Origin: Bacillota bacterium
GTDB taxonomy: Bacteria > Bacillota > Clostridia > Christensenellales > Aristaeellaceae
NCBI GenBank assembly: GCA_023411395.1
Contig: JAEYOV010000084.1
Coordinates: forward strand, 142,432-206,431
Length of the DNA stretch: 64,000 nucleotides
Direction of reading: 5' to 3'
Under the pieces are notes generated by a model that ran no database searches, was not told the DNA's origin, and saw only the letters and a program-made list of their open reading frames with translations. Of this stretch, positions 8,037-16,778 are shown piece by piece. The number at the start of each line of letters is the position of its first letter. The first letter of the stretch is position 1. The translations under genes and the position numbers were made by a program.

Positions 8037-9757
8037 TTGCTTTCCCTCCCCGCATGAATCGCTTTGAAAGGACAAACATCCACGCACAATCCGCAGTCCA
8101 CACACAGCGCGCCGTTGATGCGTATTCCCGTATCTCCCCTCTCGATGGCCGGGCACCCAAGCCCCAGGCACACGCCGCAGTTGCGGCAGTCCTCCACCCT
8201 GACAGGCACCGTCTTTTCCTTCAAGAGCAGCACGCAGGGCCGCCTGGCGATGATGACGGACACCGCCTCCCTTGCGGTTTCTTCTTTCAAAACTTTTTGC
8301 ATTTCTTTCTGGTCAAAGGGGTCCACGACGCGCACAGACTGTACGCCACAAGCCTTGCATAGCACCTCTAGGTTAAGCTGCGGCGCCGGCTCACCCACAA
8401 TGTTTTTGCCGGTAGCGGGATTCTGCTGGTGGCCGGTCATGCCGGTGATGCTGTTGTCCAGGATTACCACGGTGATGGTGCCGCCGTTGTACACGGCATC
8501 GATCAAGGGCGTGATGCCGCTGTGGATGAAGGTACTGTCGCCCAGCACCGCCACGGTGCGGCGGGAGAACGCCTTGCCCTGTGCCTTTTCCGCGCCGAAG
8601 GCCATGCCGATGCTGGCCCCCATGCACAAACAGGCGTCCAGCATGGATAGGGGCGGGAGCGCCGCCATGGTGTAGCAGCCGATGTCCCCCATCACGTTCA
8701 GCTTCAGCTTTTTCATGGCATAGAAGGCCCCCCGGTGCGGGCAGCCGGGGCATAATACCGGCGGCCGGGCAGGCAGCGTGTCGGCAGGTTCCAGGGGCGC
8801 GTCCTTGCCAAACATGCTGCTAATACGGCTGACAGAAAGCTCCCCCTGCAGGCCGGTCAGGTTCTTGCCCTCCACCGCAATCCCCCAGGAGGCCACCTGC
8901 TGCTCGATCACCGGCTCCAGTTCCTCAATGACCACCAGCCTGCCTACTTTTTGGGCAAAATCCCCGATCAGCTTTCGGGGCAATGGATGCACCAAACCCA
9001 GTTTCAATACACTGGCATCAGGCAGCGCTTCCTTTACATAGGCATAACAGGCCCCGCTGCAGATGACGCCAAGGGAGGTATCACCCATCTCCATCCGGTT
9101 GACGGGCAGGGTATTGGCATCCTCCGCCATCTGGTTCATTCGCTGCTCCACCACTACATGGCGCTTTCTTGCCATGCCGGGCATCATGACGTACTTCATA
9201 AAATCCCGCTGATAGGGCTTTACTTCCACCTCTGCCCTGTCCTCCAGGGACACGGCGGAGCGGGCGTGGGCGATGCGGGTGGTGAGGCGTACGAACACGG
9301 GCGTATCATACTGCTCGCTGAGCGAAAACGCCAGCCTGACAAAATCCTTGCACTCCTGGCTGTCGGAAGGCTCCAGCATGGGGATGTGGGCGGCCCTGGC
9401 ATAGTAGCGGCTGTCCTGCTCATTCTGGCTGGAGTGCATGGCCGGGTCATCGGCGCACACTACCGCCATTCCGCCGCGAATGCCCGTATAGGCGGCGGTG
9501 AACAAAGGGTCCGCCGCCACGTTCACGCCCACGTGCTTCATGCAGGTCATGCTGCGCGCCCCGGCCATGGCCGCCCCATAAGCCACCTCGGCGGCCACCT
9601 TTTCATTGGGCGCCCATTCGCAGTTCATTTCCCCGTATTGGGCCGCGTACTCTGTGATTTCGGTGCTGGGGGTGCCGGGGTAGCTGGATACCACCCTGAC
9701 TCCCGCCTCGTAAGCTCCCCTGGCGATGGCTTCGTTGCCCAGCATCAGTTTCTTCAT
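8033..9757 (-). CDS. iorA: Indolepyruvate ferredoxin oxidoreductase, alpha subunit
   Basis: This large subunit binds thiamine pyrophosphate. The 574-residue protein starts MKKLMLGNEAIARGAYEAGV. A pyrimidine-binding domain is followed by a TPP domain with GDIGCYTM and GDSTFIHSG...NSITGMTGHQ. Two C-terminal [4Fe-4S] motifs are visible, CRNCGVCLGLGCP and CVDCGLCVDVCP, as in IorA. An ATG five codons upstream (9772) is possible; neither has an ideal ribosome-binding site, and family alignment favours 9757. It is flanked by two CoA-ligase genes. Confidence 0.95.
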   Translation of the reverse strand: MKKLMLGNEAIARGAYEAGVRVVSSYPGTPSTEITEYAAQYGEMNCEWAPNEKVAAEVAYGAAMAGARSMTCMKHVGVNVAADPLFTAAYTGIRGGMAVVCADDPAMHSSQNEQDSRYYARAAHIPMLEPSDSQECKDFVRLAFSLSEQYDTPVFVRLTTRIAHARSAVSLEDRAEVEVKPYQRDFMKYVMMPGMARKRHVVVEQRMNQMAEDANTLPVNRMEMGDTSLGVICSGACYAYVKEALPDASVLKLGLVHPLPRKLIGDFAQKVGRLVVIEELEPVIEQQVASWGIAVEGKNLTGLQGELSVSRISSMFGKDAPLEPADTLPARPPVLCPGCPHRGAFYAMKKLKLNVMGDIGCYTMAALPPLSMLDACLCMGASIGMAFGAEKAQGKAFSRRTVAVLGDSTFIHSGITPLIDAVYNGGTITVVILDNSITGMTGHQQNPATGKNIVGEPAPQLNLEVLCKACGVQSVRVVDPFDQKEMQKVLKEETAREAVSVIIARRPCVLLLKEKTVPVRVEDCRNCGVCLGLGCPAIERGDTGIRINGALCVDCGLCVDVCPFKAIHAGRESK

Positions 9758-9782
9758 TGAATAAACGCACATCCTTGAAACA

Positions 9783-11072
9783 TTATTTTCTAAGATCGGT
9801 CACTCTTTTGGCTTTGCCCTCAAACCGTTTGAGGGTGTTGGGGGAAGCGAAGGTCACCTCAACGTCGATCCCCAGGATGGTGCGAATCTCGCCCTGGATG
9901 CGCCTTTGCAGCGCTTCCAGCTCGCTCCACCTCTCCAGCAGGCTGCCGTCGATGAGCTCGGTTTTTACTTCCAGATGATCGGTATAATTCCGTCGGTCCA
10001 CCACAATTTCATAGTGGGGTCCGATGCCCGGCCTGCCCATGAGCACGCTTTCGATCTGGGAGGGGAACACGTTCACGCCCCTTATGATCAGCATGTCGTC
10101 GCTGCGGCCCTTCACCTTTTCCATGCGTACCAATGTCCGCCCGCATTCGCAGGGCGCATGAATCAGGCGGGTAATATCCCTTGTCCGGTAGCGCAGGGTG
10201 GGCTGTGCCTCCTTGGTGAGTGTGGTCAGCACCAATTCCCCCTCCGCCCCTTCCGGCAGCACTGCCCCCGTATCCGGGTCGATGATCTCGGGATAGAAGT
10301 GGTCCTCGTTGATATGCATGCCCTTCTTGCACGCGCACTCCCCCGAAACGCCCGGGCCGATGATCTCCGTCAGGCCATAGTTTTCCGTGGCCAGAATCCC
10401 CCAGCGCCGCTCGATCTCCGCCCGCATCTCCTCGGTGGAGCCTTCCCCGCCGAACAATCCCGCCCGCAAATGGATATCCTCCATGACCCCCATCTGCTCC
10501 GCCACCTCGGCCATGTACATAGCGTAGCTGGGCGTGCATATGAGCGCCGTGGCGCCAAAGTCCCGCATGACGTTGATCTGCCGCTCGGTATTGCCGCCGG
10601 ATATGGGGATGATCGCCGCACCTACCCGCTCCAGCCCGCCATGCAGGCCGAAGGCACCGGTGAACAGGGTGTAGCCGAAGGATATTTGCGCGATGTCCTC
10701 CGCCGTGACCCCGGCGGCGGTAACGATGCGGGCGATGTTTTCCGCCCACATGTCCAGATCGCCCTTTGTATAGCCGGCCGTGATGGGCTTGCCCGTGGTG
10801 CCGCTGGAGGCGTGGATGCGCAGCACGTTCTTCATGGGCACCGCCAGAAGCTTGAAAGGGTACTGCTCCCTAAGGTCCAGCTTGCTGGTGAGCGGGATCA
10901 GCGAAATATCCGAAAGTGTACGTATATCCTCCGGCTTTAAGCCGATTTTCCGCATCTTCTCCCGGTACATGGGCACGTTGTCATACGCGTGGCGCACCGA
11001 CCACTGAAGCCTCTTCCATTGCAGGGAACGCATTTCCTCCCTGCCGCACATTTCAACTTCCGGATTCCACAT
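9783..11072 (-). CDS. Phenylacetate-CoA ligase family protein (copy 2)
   Basis: The 429-residue product is a second AMP-forming aryl-acid ligase. It has the same motifs as copy 1: ASSGTTGKPITAGYT, LRYRTRDITRL, and RSDDMLIIRGVNVFPSQIE. A CECGRT zinc-like or structural segment also aligns with copy 1. The two copies are clearly homologous but well diverged, which suggests different substrates (for example phenylacetate, 4-hydroxyphenylacetate or indoleacetate). It is the first gene of the operon, followed by iorA after about 25 nt. Confidence 0.9.
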   Translation of the reverse strand: MWNPEVEMCGREEMRSLQWKRLQWSVRHAYDNVPMYREKMRKIGLKPEDIRTLSDISLIPLTSKLDLREQYPFKLLAVPMKNVLRIHASSGTTGKPITAGYTKGDLDMWAENIARIVTAAGVTAEDIAQISFGYTLFTGAFGLHGGLERVGAAIIPISGGNTERQINVMRDFGATALICTPSYAMYMAEVAEQMGVMEDIHLRAGLFGGEGSTEEMRAEIERRWGILATENYGLTEIIGPGVSGECACKKGMHINEDHFYPEIIDPDTGAVLPEGAEGELVLTTLTKEAQPTLRYRTRDITRLIHAPCECGRTLVRMEKVKGRSDDMLIIRGVNVFPSQIESVLMGRPGIGPHYEIVVDRRNYTDHLEVKTELIDGSLLERWSELEALQRRIQGEIRTILGIDVEVTFASPNTLKRFEGKAKRVTDLRK

Positions 11073-11235
11073 TTAATTCCCGCTCCTTCCGTACTGCCGG
11101 GTCTTGCACGCGGCCCATCCTACCTGACTTCCGGCAAGCGTGATCCACCGCTTGTCCACTACTGCCTCACAGTATAACAAAGCCGTTCAAAAAATGAAAG
11201 TACTCACCGTGTATTTTCATACAGCCATTTGTTGC
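11073..11235 (-). promoter_or_regulatory. Upstream region of the aryl-acid operon with a possible promoter
   Basis: On the minus strand a TATACT (11171-11176) could be a -10 box, with a poor -35 (TTTCAT) 17 nt upstream. This would leave a leader of about 95 nt before the ligase start at 11072. No riboswitch or attenuator structure was recognised in it. Confidence 0.3.
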
Positions 11236-12255
11236 TTAAATTGCCTTCTTTTTGCCCGTGAGCATCCACAAAAGCAGCAGCAGGCACAAAAAACCCAGCG
11301 CGGGGTACACAATACCCACCAGCCTCGCAAAGCCGATAACACCAAAGAGCAAAAAGAGGCCGCCTGTCAGCACGAAATTGAGCCAGCCGGGCTTGCAGTA
11401 TCCAACCATGTTGAAAAGGCTGCGTGAAGCCGCCAGCAGTGTGGTGAACACCGCCAGGTACAGCCCGATGATGGACACCCAAAAGCCCAATTTGCCAAAC
11501 TTTTTCAATAGCATCACGATGGGCAGGGCCGCATCCGCAAGCTGAGGCTGCCGCGAAAGAACAACATTGCCCAGCGCCAGCAGCGCCAGCAGGCAAAGGC
11601 CCAGATAAATTGCCGTGCGGGCTGCCCGCTTGCCGGTCATTCCCCGGCCGATTTCGCACAGCACGCCGGCAGCCAGGGTGATATTCAGCGCTCCATAGCT
11701 GACGCCGAAAAGGATCACCTCCACAACCTTCCGCCAGGCGGGCAGGATCATTTGCGGCGCAGCCGCAGCCCCTTCCGGCGGAATCAGGCACAGCAAAAAA
11801 ACAATCGCTATTGCCGGAACAAGCAATGTGCTTACAACGGCCAGGGGCGTCAGGCTCTTGCTGGACAGGACCAGCCCAAGAGCAAGCGTACCCAAAAGCA
11901 CAATCCAGTAGGCTCCGTGCACCGGCAGCGCCAGAGCGCCCAATTCCCCAGCGGCCGCCGACATGCTTCCGCCCGTTGTACCCATCAAAACGGTGAAGGC
12001 GATGGTACCCACAATACCGGCCGGGCCAAGATAGGCGCGGCAAAGCTCACTCAAGGAGACGGCATCGGCCTCCCTGGCTTTTTTCATAATGGCGAAGGCA
12101 AACATCCCCATTGCTGCCGATGCGAGAAAAACCCCGATCCAGGAGAAGGGGCCGTACCGGCTGAAGAACCGCATGATTTCCCTGCCCGAGGCAAAGCCTG
12201 CCCCCACAATGGCCCCCGTGCACTGGAGCACCGCGTTGCGTATCCGGTGATCCAT
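11236..12255 (-). CDS. YkvI-like integral membrane protein
   Basis: The 339-residue protein has about ten hydrophobic segments. It begins MDHRIRNAVLQCTGAIVGAG, followed by FASGREIMRFFSRYG; the GAIVGAGFASGREI pattern is the hallmark of the YkvI family of putative membrane proteins with a LeuT-type fold. Substrate is unknown; these are often called spore- or transport-related without proof. The start is the ATG at 12255 because GGAGG lies about 8 nt upstream; an in-frame GTG at 12264 overlaps that site. It is a single gene, divergent from the acetyltransferase at 12388. Confidence 0.8.
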   Translation of the reverse strand: MDHRIRNAVLQCTGAIVGAGFASGREIMRFFSRYGPFSWIGVFLASAAMGMFAFAIMKKAREADAVSLSELCRAYLGPAGIVGTIAFTVLMGTTGGSMSAAAGELGALALPVHGAYWIVLLGTLALGLVLSSKSLTPLAVVSTLLVPAIAIVFLLCLIPPEGAAAAPQMILPAWRKVVEVILFGVSYGALNITLAAGVLCEIGRGMTGKRAARTAIYLGLCLLALLALGNVVLSRQPQLADAALPIVMLLKKFGKLGFWVSIIGLYLAVFTTLLAASRSLFNMVGYCKPGWLNFVLTGGLFLLFGVIGFARLVGIVYPALGFLCLLLLLWMLTGKKKAI

Positions 12256-12329
12256 ATTGGCCACCTCCCCTTCCCTACAATGTACAGGGAAGGCAGATGG
12301 TTTATGTACCGGACACAGGATATGGCCAG

Positions 12330-12358
12330 TTGTTTTTGTCCGATTTTTTTAGTATAGT
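12330..12358 (+). promoter_or_regulatory. Possible sigma-A promoter for the two-domain acetyltransferase
   Basis: TTGTTT (12330-12335) and TATAGT (12353-12358) are separated by 17 nt. The predicted transcript starts about 20-25 nt before the start codon at 12388. Confidence 0.5.
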
Positions 12359-12387
12359 TTAATTGCCAATTGGGGATATGAAGGGCA

Positions 12388-13230
12388 GTGTTTAAGCGTA
12401 TGCAAAAAGAAGTTTACAGGAATGCCGATCTTGCCGGTAAAATTGTAAATGCTGACAGCGACATGAGCTTTGCGGGCATTGTCTCCGGCAACAACAACGG
12501 GGAAGTCTGGGTTGACAGCTTGACATTGCCAACCATTGCTTTGGTATGGTCGGAGTATTTGCAGTGCTTTCAATGGATGGGGTCCCATGCAGGCAGCCTT
12601 CTTTCCATTGATCTTGGCGAATTGCTCAATATTACGCTCCCTGAATTCTGTAAGGAAAAAGGTCTCGATTATGTCGAATATGCCTGCGATCTTACGGAAT
12701 GGTATCCGGTCATCCATAACGCCTTGCCCCAGCGCAACGTTATGGAGAACTGGCAGATGATATACAAACAGCCAACAGAACTGGGGTTTACTGATTTCTC
12801 CCCGGAAATGCCATACGGGTACAAGCTGCAAAAAATTGATGCGGGCTTCCTTCATGCCATTGCAAATGGCAACACGGTCACAAATCCCGAATTTTTGCTT
12901 GACAAGCTAATCCCGTGCTGGAAGGAGCCGGGCAATTACCTGCGCTTGGGGAATGGTTATGCCGCCATCTGCGAAAGCGAAATCGCAAGCGTTGCGGTGA
13001 CCGATTCCAGATACCAGGACATATGCTCCATCGGTGTGGAAACACAGGAAAAGCACCGGCGAAAGGGCCTTTCCGGAATTTTGGCCCAAATGCTTATATG
13101 TGAGCTGAGCAAGCAGCAGTTGAAGGTTTGGTGGGATTGCATGGAATGCAATACCGCGTCACAGAAAACTGCTCAAAAGGCCGGATTATCATTTGACCAT
13201 AAGTACAAGGTCTGCTGGTACAATGTATAA
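12388..13230 (+). CDS. GNAT-family acetyltransferase (two-domain type)
   Basis: The 280-residue protein has its recognisable acetyl-CoA-binding region at the C-terminus: CSIGVETQEKHRRKGLSGIL matches GNAT motif A (Q/RxxGxG/A) near residue 220, followed by WWDCMECNTASQKTAQKAGL. The N-terminal half resembles the extra domain of GNAT_acetyltran-type proteins. The acceptor is unknown. The start is GTG 12388 or ATG 12400; GAAGGG spacing is imperfect for both. The coding sequence looks more A+T-rich by eye than its neighbours, which may mean recent acquisition. Confidence 0.75.
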   Translation: MFKRMQKEVYRNADLAGKIVNADSDMSFAGIVSGNNNGEVWVDSLTLPTIALVWSEYLQCFQWMGSHAGSLLSIDLGELLNITLPEFCKEKGLDYVEYACDLTEWYPVIHNALPQRNVMENWQMIYKQPTELGFTDFSPEMPYGYKLQKIDAGFLHAIANGNTVTNPEFLLDKLIPCWKEPGNYLRLGNGYAAICESEIASVAVTDSRYQDICSIGVETQEKHRRKGLSGILAQMLICELSKQQLKVWWDCMECNTASQKTAQKAGLSFDHKYKVCWYNV

Positions 13231-13233
13231 ATA

Positions 13234-13701
13234 TCACTTCGGTTTCAGCATCATGGCCTCCTCATCCGGCACAAAGCCATACCGCTGATAGATCGGCCTG
13301 CCCATATCCGTCGCTCTTAAAGTAATGTCATGGATGTTCCTGTTGAATGCCTCCTTCACAAGCAGATCCACGATCTTGGCTGCTATCCCCTGTCCCCGGT
13401 ATTTTGTAACCGTATAGATATTCATGATGTAAGCCTTCCTGCCGGAGGGATTCGAGCAGTTGGGCATGATCTGATAAAAGCTGATGCCGCCGCAGCCGGC
13501 AAACTCTTGCCCGTCATAGACCAAATACGCTACATGGATATCCTTTTCAAAGCTGTCCAAATAATAGTCGCGGCAGCTCCTTTCAACAGGACCAAGGTCT
13601 GCCTCCGGTGATAATCCCTTGACCGCCCGGAGCATTTCCATCCTTGTTCTCACCAATTGCTCAAGTTCCCCTTTGCCTGCCTTTAGATAAACAAATGCCA
13701 C
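13234..13701 (-). CDS. GNAT-family N-acetyltransferase
   Basis: The 155-residue protein has the GNAT core: NIYTVTKYRGQGIAAKIVDL is motif A with the acetyl-CoA pyrophosphate loop RGQGIA, and ATDMGRPIYQRYGFVPDEEA is motif B with the usual GF. The GTG start at 13701 is chosen because GGAGG lies 7 nt upstream; an ATG 11 codons earlier has none. It converges on the previous acetyltransferase with only 3 nt between the stop codons. The substrate is not predictable. Confidence 0.82.
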   Translation of the reverse strand: MAFVYLKAGKGELEQLVRTRMEMLRAVKGLSPEADLGPVERSCRDYYLDSFEKDIHVAYLVYDGQEFAGCGGISFYQIMPNCSNPSGRKAYIMNIYTVTKYRGQGIAAKIVDLLVKEAFNRNIHDITLRATDMGRPIYQRYGFVPDEEAMMLKPK

Positions 13702-13760
13702 AGAACCGCCTCCGCATTCCAATTGAATATGCATGATTATGCAATTAATGTTCTACGGCA

Positions 13761-13793
13761 AAGGCCCGCTCTCCTTTGTTGAAAGCGGGCCTT
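13761..13793 (-). terminator. Terminator-like hairpin after ftsZ
   Basis: AAGGCCCGCT (13761-13770) pairs perfectly with AGCGGGCCTT (13784-13793). It lies 16 nt after the ftsZ stop codon on the minus strand. The T run is short, so strength is uncertain. Confidence 0.6.
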
Positions 13794-13809
13794 GCATATG
13801 TATGTGATA

Positions 13810-15240
13810 TTACTTTTTCGGCGCCCTTCTTAAAAAGGCGGGCACACCCAGCTCGTCCTTTTCAGGGGCGGCGGGCTGCTGGGGCGCTGGGGGATAGGGA
13901 TTCATGCCATAAGGATTCTGGGCCGGCGGATAATAGGGCTGCTGGGGCTGATAAGGTACGTAACCCGGCTGCTGTCCGGAATAGGGCTGCCCATAGTTGG
14001 GTTGATAGGGCTGCTGCATGGGCGGCTGGGCCTGAGGTGCCGGAGCCGGCGCGGAAGGCCGGCCGCTGCCCACAAAGCCCGGAATCTCCGGCTCAAAGGG
14101 CTGTTCCGTCTTTGCGGGAGACGGTTCCCCATCCGCCTGCTCATGGGCAGCGGGCCCCGCGGCGGGAGCGGCGGGGGCTGCATTGCGGGAAGCGTAGGGA
14201 TTGTAGGTAGGCCGGGTTTCGTAAGCACCCGCCGTGCGGATGCGTTCAAAGGGCTTCTTGGCCGGCTCCTTGGGTGGGAAGGGCGTCTTTTCAAACCCGG
14301 TGGCGATGACGGTGATGCGCACCTCGTCGCCCATGCGCTCATCGATGCCCGCGCCGAAGATGATATTGGCCTCGCTGTCGGCGGACTGCATCACCAGGTT
14401 GGCGGCCTCGTTGATGTCCACGATGGAGATGTCCTCGCCGCCGGTAATGTTGATGAGCACCGCGCGGGCGCCGTCGATGTTGGTCTCCAGCAGCGGGCTT
14501 TGGATGGCGTTCTTCGCGGCGTCCACCATGCGGTTTTCGCCCTTGCCGACACCGATGCCCATATGGGCCATGCCGCCGGATTCCATGACCGTTTTGACAT
14601 CCGCAAAGTCCAGGTTGATAAGCGCGGGCACGGCGATCAGGTCGCTGATGCCCTGAATGCCCTGGCGCAGCACATCATCGGCGATACGGAAGGCCTCCAG
14701 CATGGTGGTGCCCTTGCTCACCACCTGCAAAAGCCTGTCGTTGGGGATCACCACCAGGGTGTCCACCCGCTGCTTCAAATCCGCAATGCCCATTTCGGCA
14801 TTCTTCATGCGCTGCTTGCCTTCAAACTGGAAGGGCTTGGTAACCACGGCAATGGTCAGGCAACCCAGATCCCTTGCAATTTCGGCCACAATGGGGGCCG
14901 CGCCCGTGCCGGTCCCGCCGCCCATGCCGGCGGTGACGAACACAAGGTCTGCGCCTTTTAGCACCTGGGCGATTTCTTCCCGGCTCTCCTCGGCGGCCCG
15001 GCGGCCAATGTCGGGGATGGCGCCTGCGCCAAGGCCTTTGGTGAGCTTTTCACCGATTTGAATCTTCGTAGTGGCGTTGGACAGACTCAGCGCCTGACGG
15101 TCCGTGTTGACGGAGATAAACTCCACGCCTTTCAGCCCGGCATCCACCATGCGGTTGACGGCATTGTTGCCGCCGCCGCCGCAGCCCACCACTTTTATGG
15201 ACGCAAAATTCGCCTGATCGTCCATCTGAAATTCCAGCAC
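13810..15240 (-). CDS. ftsZ: Cell division protein FtsZ with a long disordered linker
   Basis: FtsZ is the tubulin-like GTPase that forms the cytokinetic ring. The 476-residue protein has the GTP-binding motif GGGTGTG at residues 108-114 and the NTDRQAL and NxDFAD T7-loop signatures (NLDFADVKTVM). The globular part ends near residue 320. A Pro/Gln/Tyr/Ala-rich linker of about 140 residues follows (PYQPNYGQPYSGQQPGYVPY), then the conserved C-terminal peptide DELGVPAFLRRAPKK that binds FtsA. Typical Firmicutes FtsZ is about 380 residues, so the linker is unusually long. GTG at 15240 has AGGGGG upstream. Confidence 0.97.
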   Translation of the reverse strand: MLEFQMDDQANFASIKVVGCGGGGNNAVNRMVDAGLKGVEFISVNTDRQALSLSNATTKIQIGEKLTKGLGAGAIPDIGRRAAEESREEIAQVLKGADLVFVTAGMGGGTGTGAAPIVAEIARDLGCLTIAVVTKPFQFEGKQRMKNAEMGIADLKQRVDTLVVIPNDRLLQVVSKGTTMLEAFRIADDVLRQGIQGISDLIAVPALINLDFADVKTVMESGGMAHMGIGVGKGENRMVDAAKNAIQSPLLETNIDGARAVLINITGGEDISIVDINEAANLVMQSADSEANIIFGAGIDERMGDEVRITVIATGFEKTPFPPKEPAKKPFERIRTAGAYETRPTYNPYASRNAAPAAPAAGPAAHEQADGEPSPAKTEQPFEPEIPGFVGSGRPSAPAPAPQAQPPMQQPYQPNYGQPYSGQQPGYVPYQPQQPYYPPAQNPYGMNPYPPAPQQPAAPEKDELGVPAFLRRAPKK

Positions 15241-15309
15241 GTTCCATCCCCCTACTCTGTATCAAAATCCGTAAGCTTCAAAAAGGGAAGATTCCGTTCC
15301 ACCGGGCGG

Positions 15310-16503
15310 TCAGCCCGCGAACAGGCTTCTGAAGAAATCTTTCACTCCACCCATCAGGCCAGGCGAAGGCAGATGCTGATGCTCCACGGTATCAATCACC
15401 AGGTCCATCAGCCCCAGCGCGCTGGCATAGGCCGGACTATTGAGCTTCATGGTGCGCTTGGGCGTCTCCCGGACGGGCCTGTCCAGCTTGCCGGCAAGAT
15501 AATCGCGCCCTCCCCTGTTCAGGCTCAAACCGCCGCCGGTGAGGTAAACGGAGCTCCAGCTTCCCAAGCGCACGCCGCTTTGATCGATGCAGGCCTTGAT
15601 GGCTTCGGCAATCTCATCCACCCTGGGTTCCAGCACCCGGGCCACCTCGCTTTGGGGAAAAGAAGCCGGTTTGCCGTCGGCCCCGGCAGATATATCGTAA
15701 GATTGCTGCGGCGTAGCCATACCGTATACATAGGCGCGTTTTACCTGCTCGGCAGACTCCATGGGAACCTGCAAGCCCTCCGCCACGTCCATGGCGATAT
15801 GGCCGCCGCCCATGGGGATCGTTCTGTGGAAGATGACAGCGTCGCCTTCCACCGCCATGACCTCCGTATTCAAATAACCCATGTCGATGAGGATGGCGGT
15901 GCGGTCACGGTCCTCCTCGGGCAGGTACAGCATTGCCTCTCCAGTAGGCGTGGAGAAGAAACCGCTGATGGCGATATTCATTTCCCGGAGCCTTCCCGAG
16001 ATCTCATCCAGAAAGAATTGGTCGGCTACAACATAGGAAACAAGGGCCCGCAGTTCCCGGCCCTTCATGTCCATGGGCTCCAGCGTTTTCTTGCCATCAT
16101 CCACCATGAACCAGGCGGGGCTTCTGTGCACCACCACGCCGCGAAGCGGCGCCAGTTCCTTTTGCGCGGATTCGAAAATGGCCTCGATGTGCTTCATGGT
16201 AACCCGGGGATCCGCCCCCTGCAGCTCCACCTTGGCCGGTATGGCATAAACCCTGGAGAACTCGCCGGGTACGCCTACGTTGATTTCCTTGATGCGGAAA
16301 TGGGATTGCGCTTCCGCCTCGGTGATGGAAGCGCGGATGGCCTCGTTCAGCAGATGGGGCGAGTTCCACTGGTCGCCGGAATAACCGTCATAGGCCGCAA
16401 TGCCTGCGCCGCTGATGTCACAGCGCTGGTTTCCGCCGTTTTCCGCCACCAGCGTGACGATCTTGCTGGTTCCAAAATCCATCGCCGCCACAGTGGTCTT
16501 CAT
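15310..16503 (-). CDS. ftsA: FtsA-like cell division ATPase
   Basis: This actin-fold protein would tether FtsZ to the membrane. The 397-residue product begins MKTTVAAMDFGTSKIVTLVA with the phosphate-1 motif DFGTSK, has a phosphate-2 segment ILIDMGYLNTEVMAVE, and a TGGG adenosine motif (YLTGGGLSLNRGG). The C-terminus GGVKDFFRSLFAG is an amphipathic membrane-targeting helix, as in FtsA. The start at 16503 is chosen because TGAGGAACTT precedes it; an ATG at 16542 would sit only a few bases past the predicted transcription start. It lies directly before ftsZ. Confidence 0.92.
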   Translation of the reverse strand: MKTTVAAMDFGTSKIVTLVAENGGNQRCDISGAGIAAYDGYSGDQWNSPHLLNEAIRASITEAEAQSHFRIKEINVGVPGEFSRVYAIPAKVELQGADPRVTMKHIEAIFESAQKELAPLRGVVVHRSPAWFMVDDGKKTLEPMDMKGRELRALVSYVVADQFFLDEISGRLREMNIAISGFFSTPTGEAMLYLPEEDRDRTAILIDMGYLNTEVMAVEGDAVIFHRTIPMGGGHIAMDVAEGLQVPMESAEQVKRAYVYGMATPQQSYDISAGADGKPASFPQSEVARVLEPRVDEIAEAIKACIDQSGVRLGSWSSVYLTGGGLSLNRGGRDYLAGKLDRPVRETPKRTMKLNSPAYASALGLMDLVIDTVEHQHLPSPGLMGGVKDFFRSLFAG

Positions 16504-16778
16504 AAGTTCCTCATACCCCCGTTCGTCGGGAACTTCTGCCATAGGTCAAAAAACATTATAGCATAGAAGCATCCCTGTTGAGAAGAAGAAAAATGCAGGT
16601 GTGCATATTTTTTCATGTATTGCATAGCACGCAGCGTTCCTTGGGGATGAACATACAGTCATCCAGCTTACCAATATTCATTGTACCTGTTTTAGGAAAA
16701 AACCGCAAGGGAAAACCGTTGAAAATCCGCTGTTTTTTCATCTTTTTCCCCCAAAATCCGCCAATTTCTCGCAAGCGG
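16504..16778 (-). promoter_or_regulatory. ftsA-ftsZ promoter region
   Basis: This A+T-rich gap between divIB and ftsA holds an extended -10 box on the minus strand, TGCTATAAT, with TATAAT at 16555-16560. The -35 is weak (TCTCAA with a 17-nt spacer). It gives a leader of about 45 nt before ftsA and would let ftsA-ftsZ be expressed independently of the upstream wall genes. A second small palindromic TGCAGGTGTGCA segment lies near 16594-16605. Confidence 0.55.
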
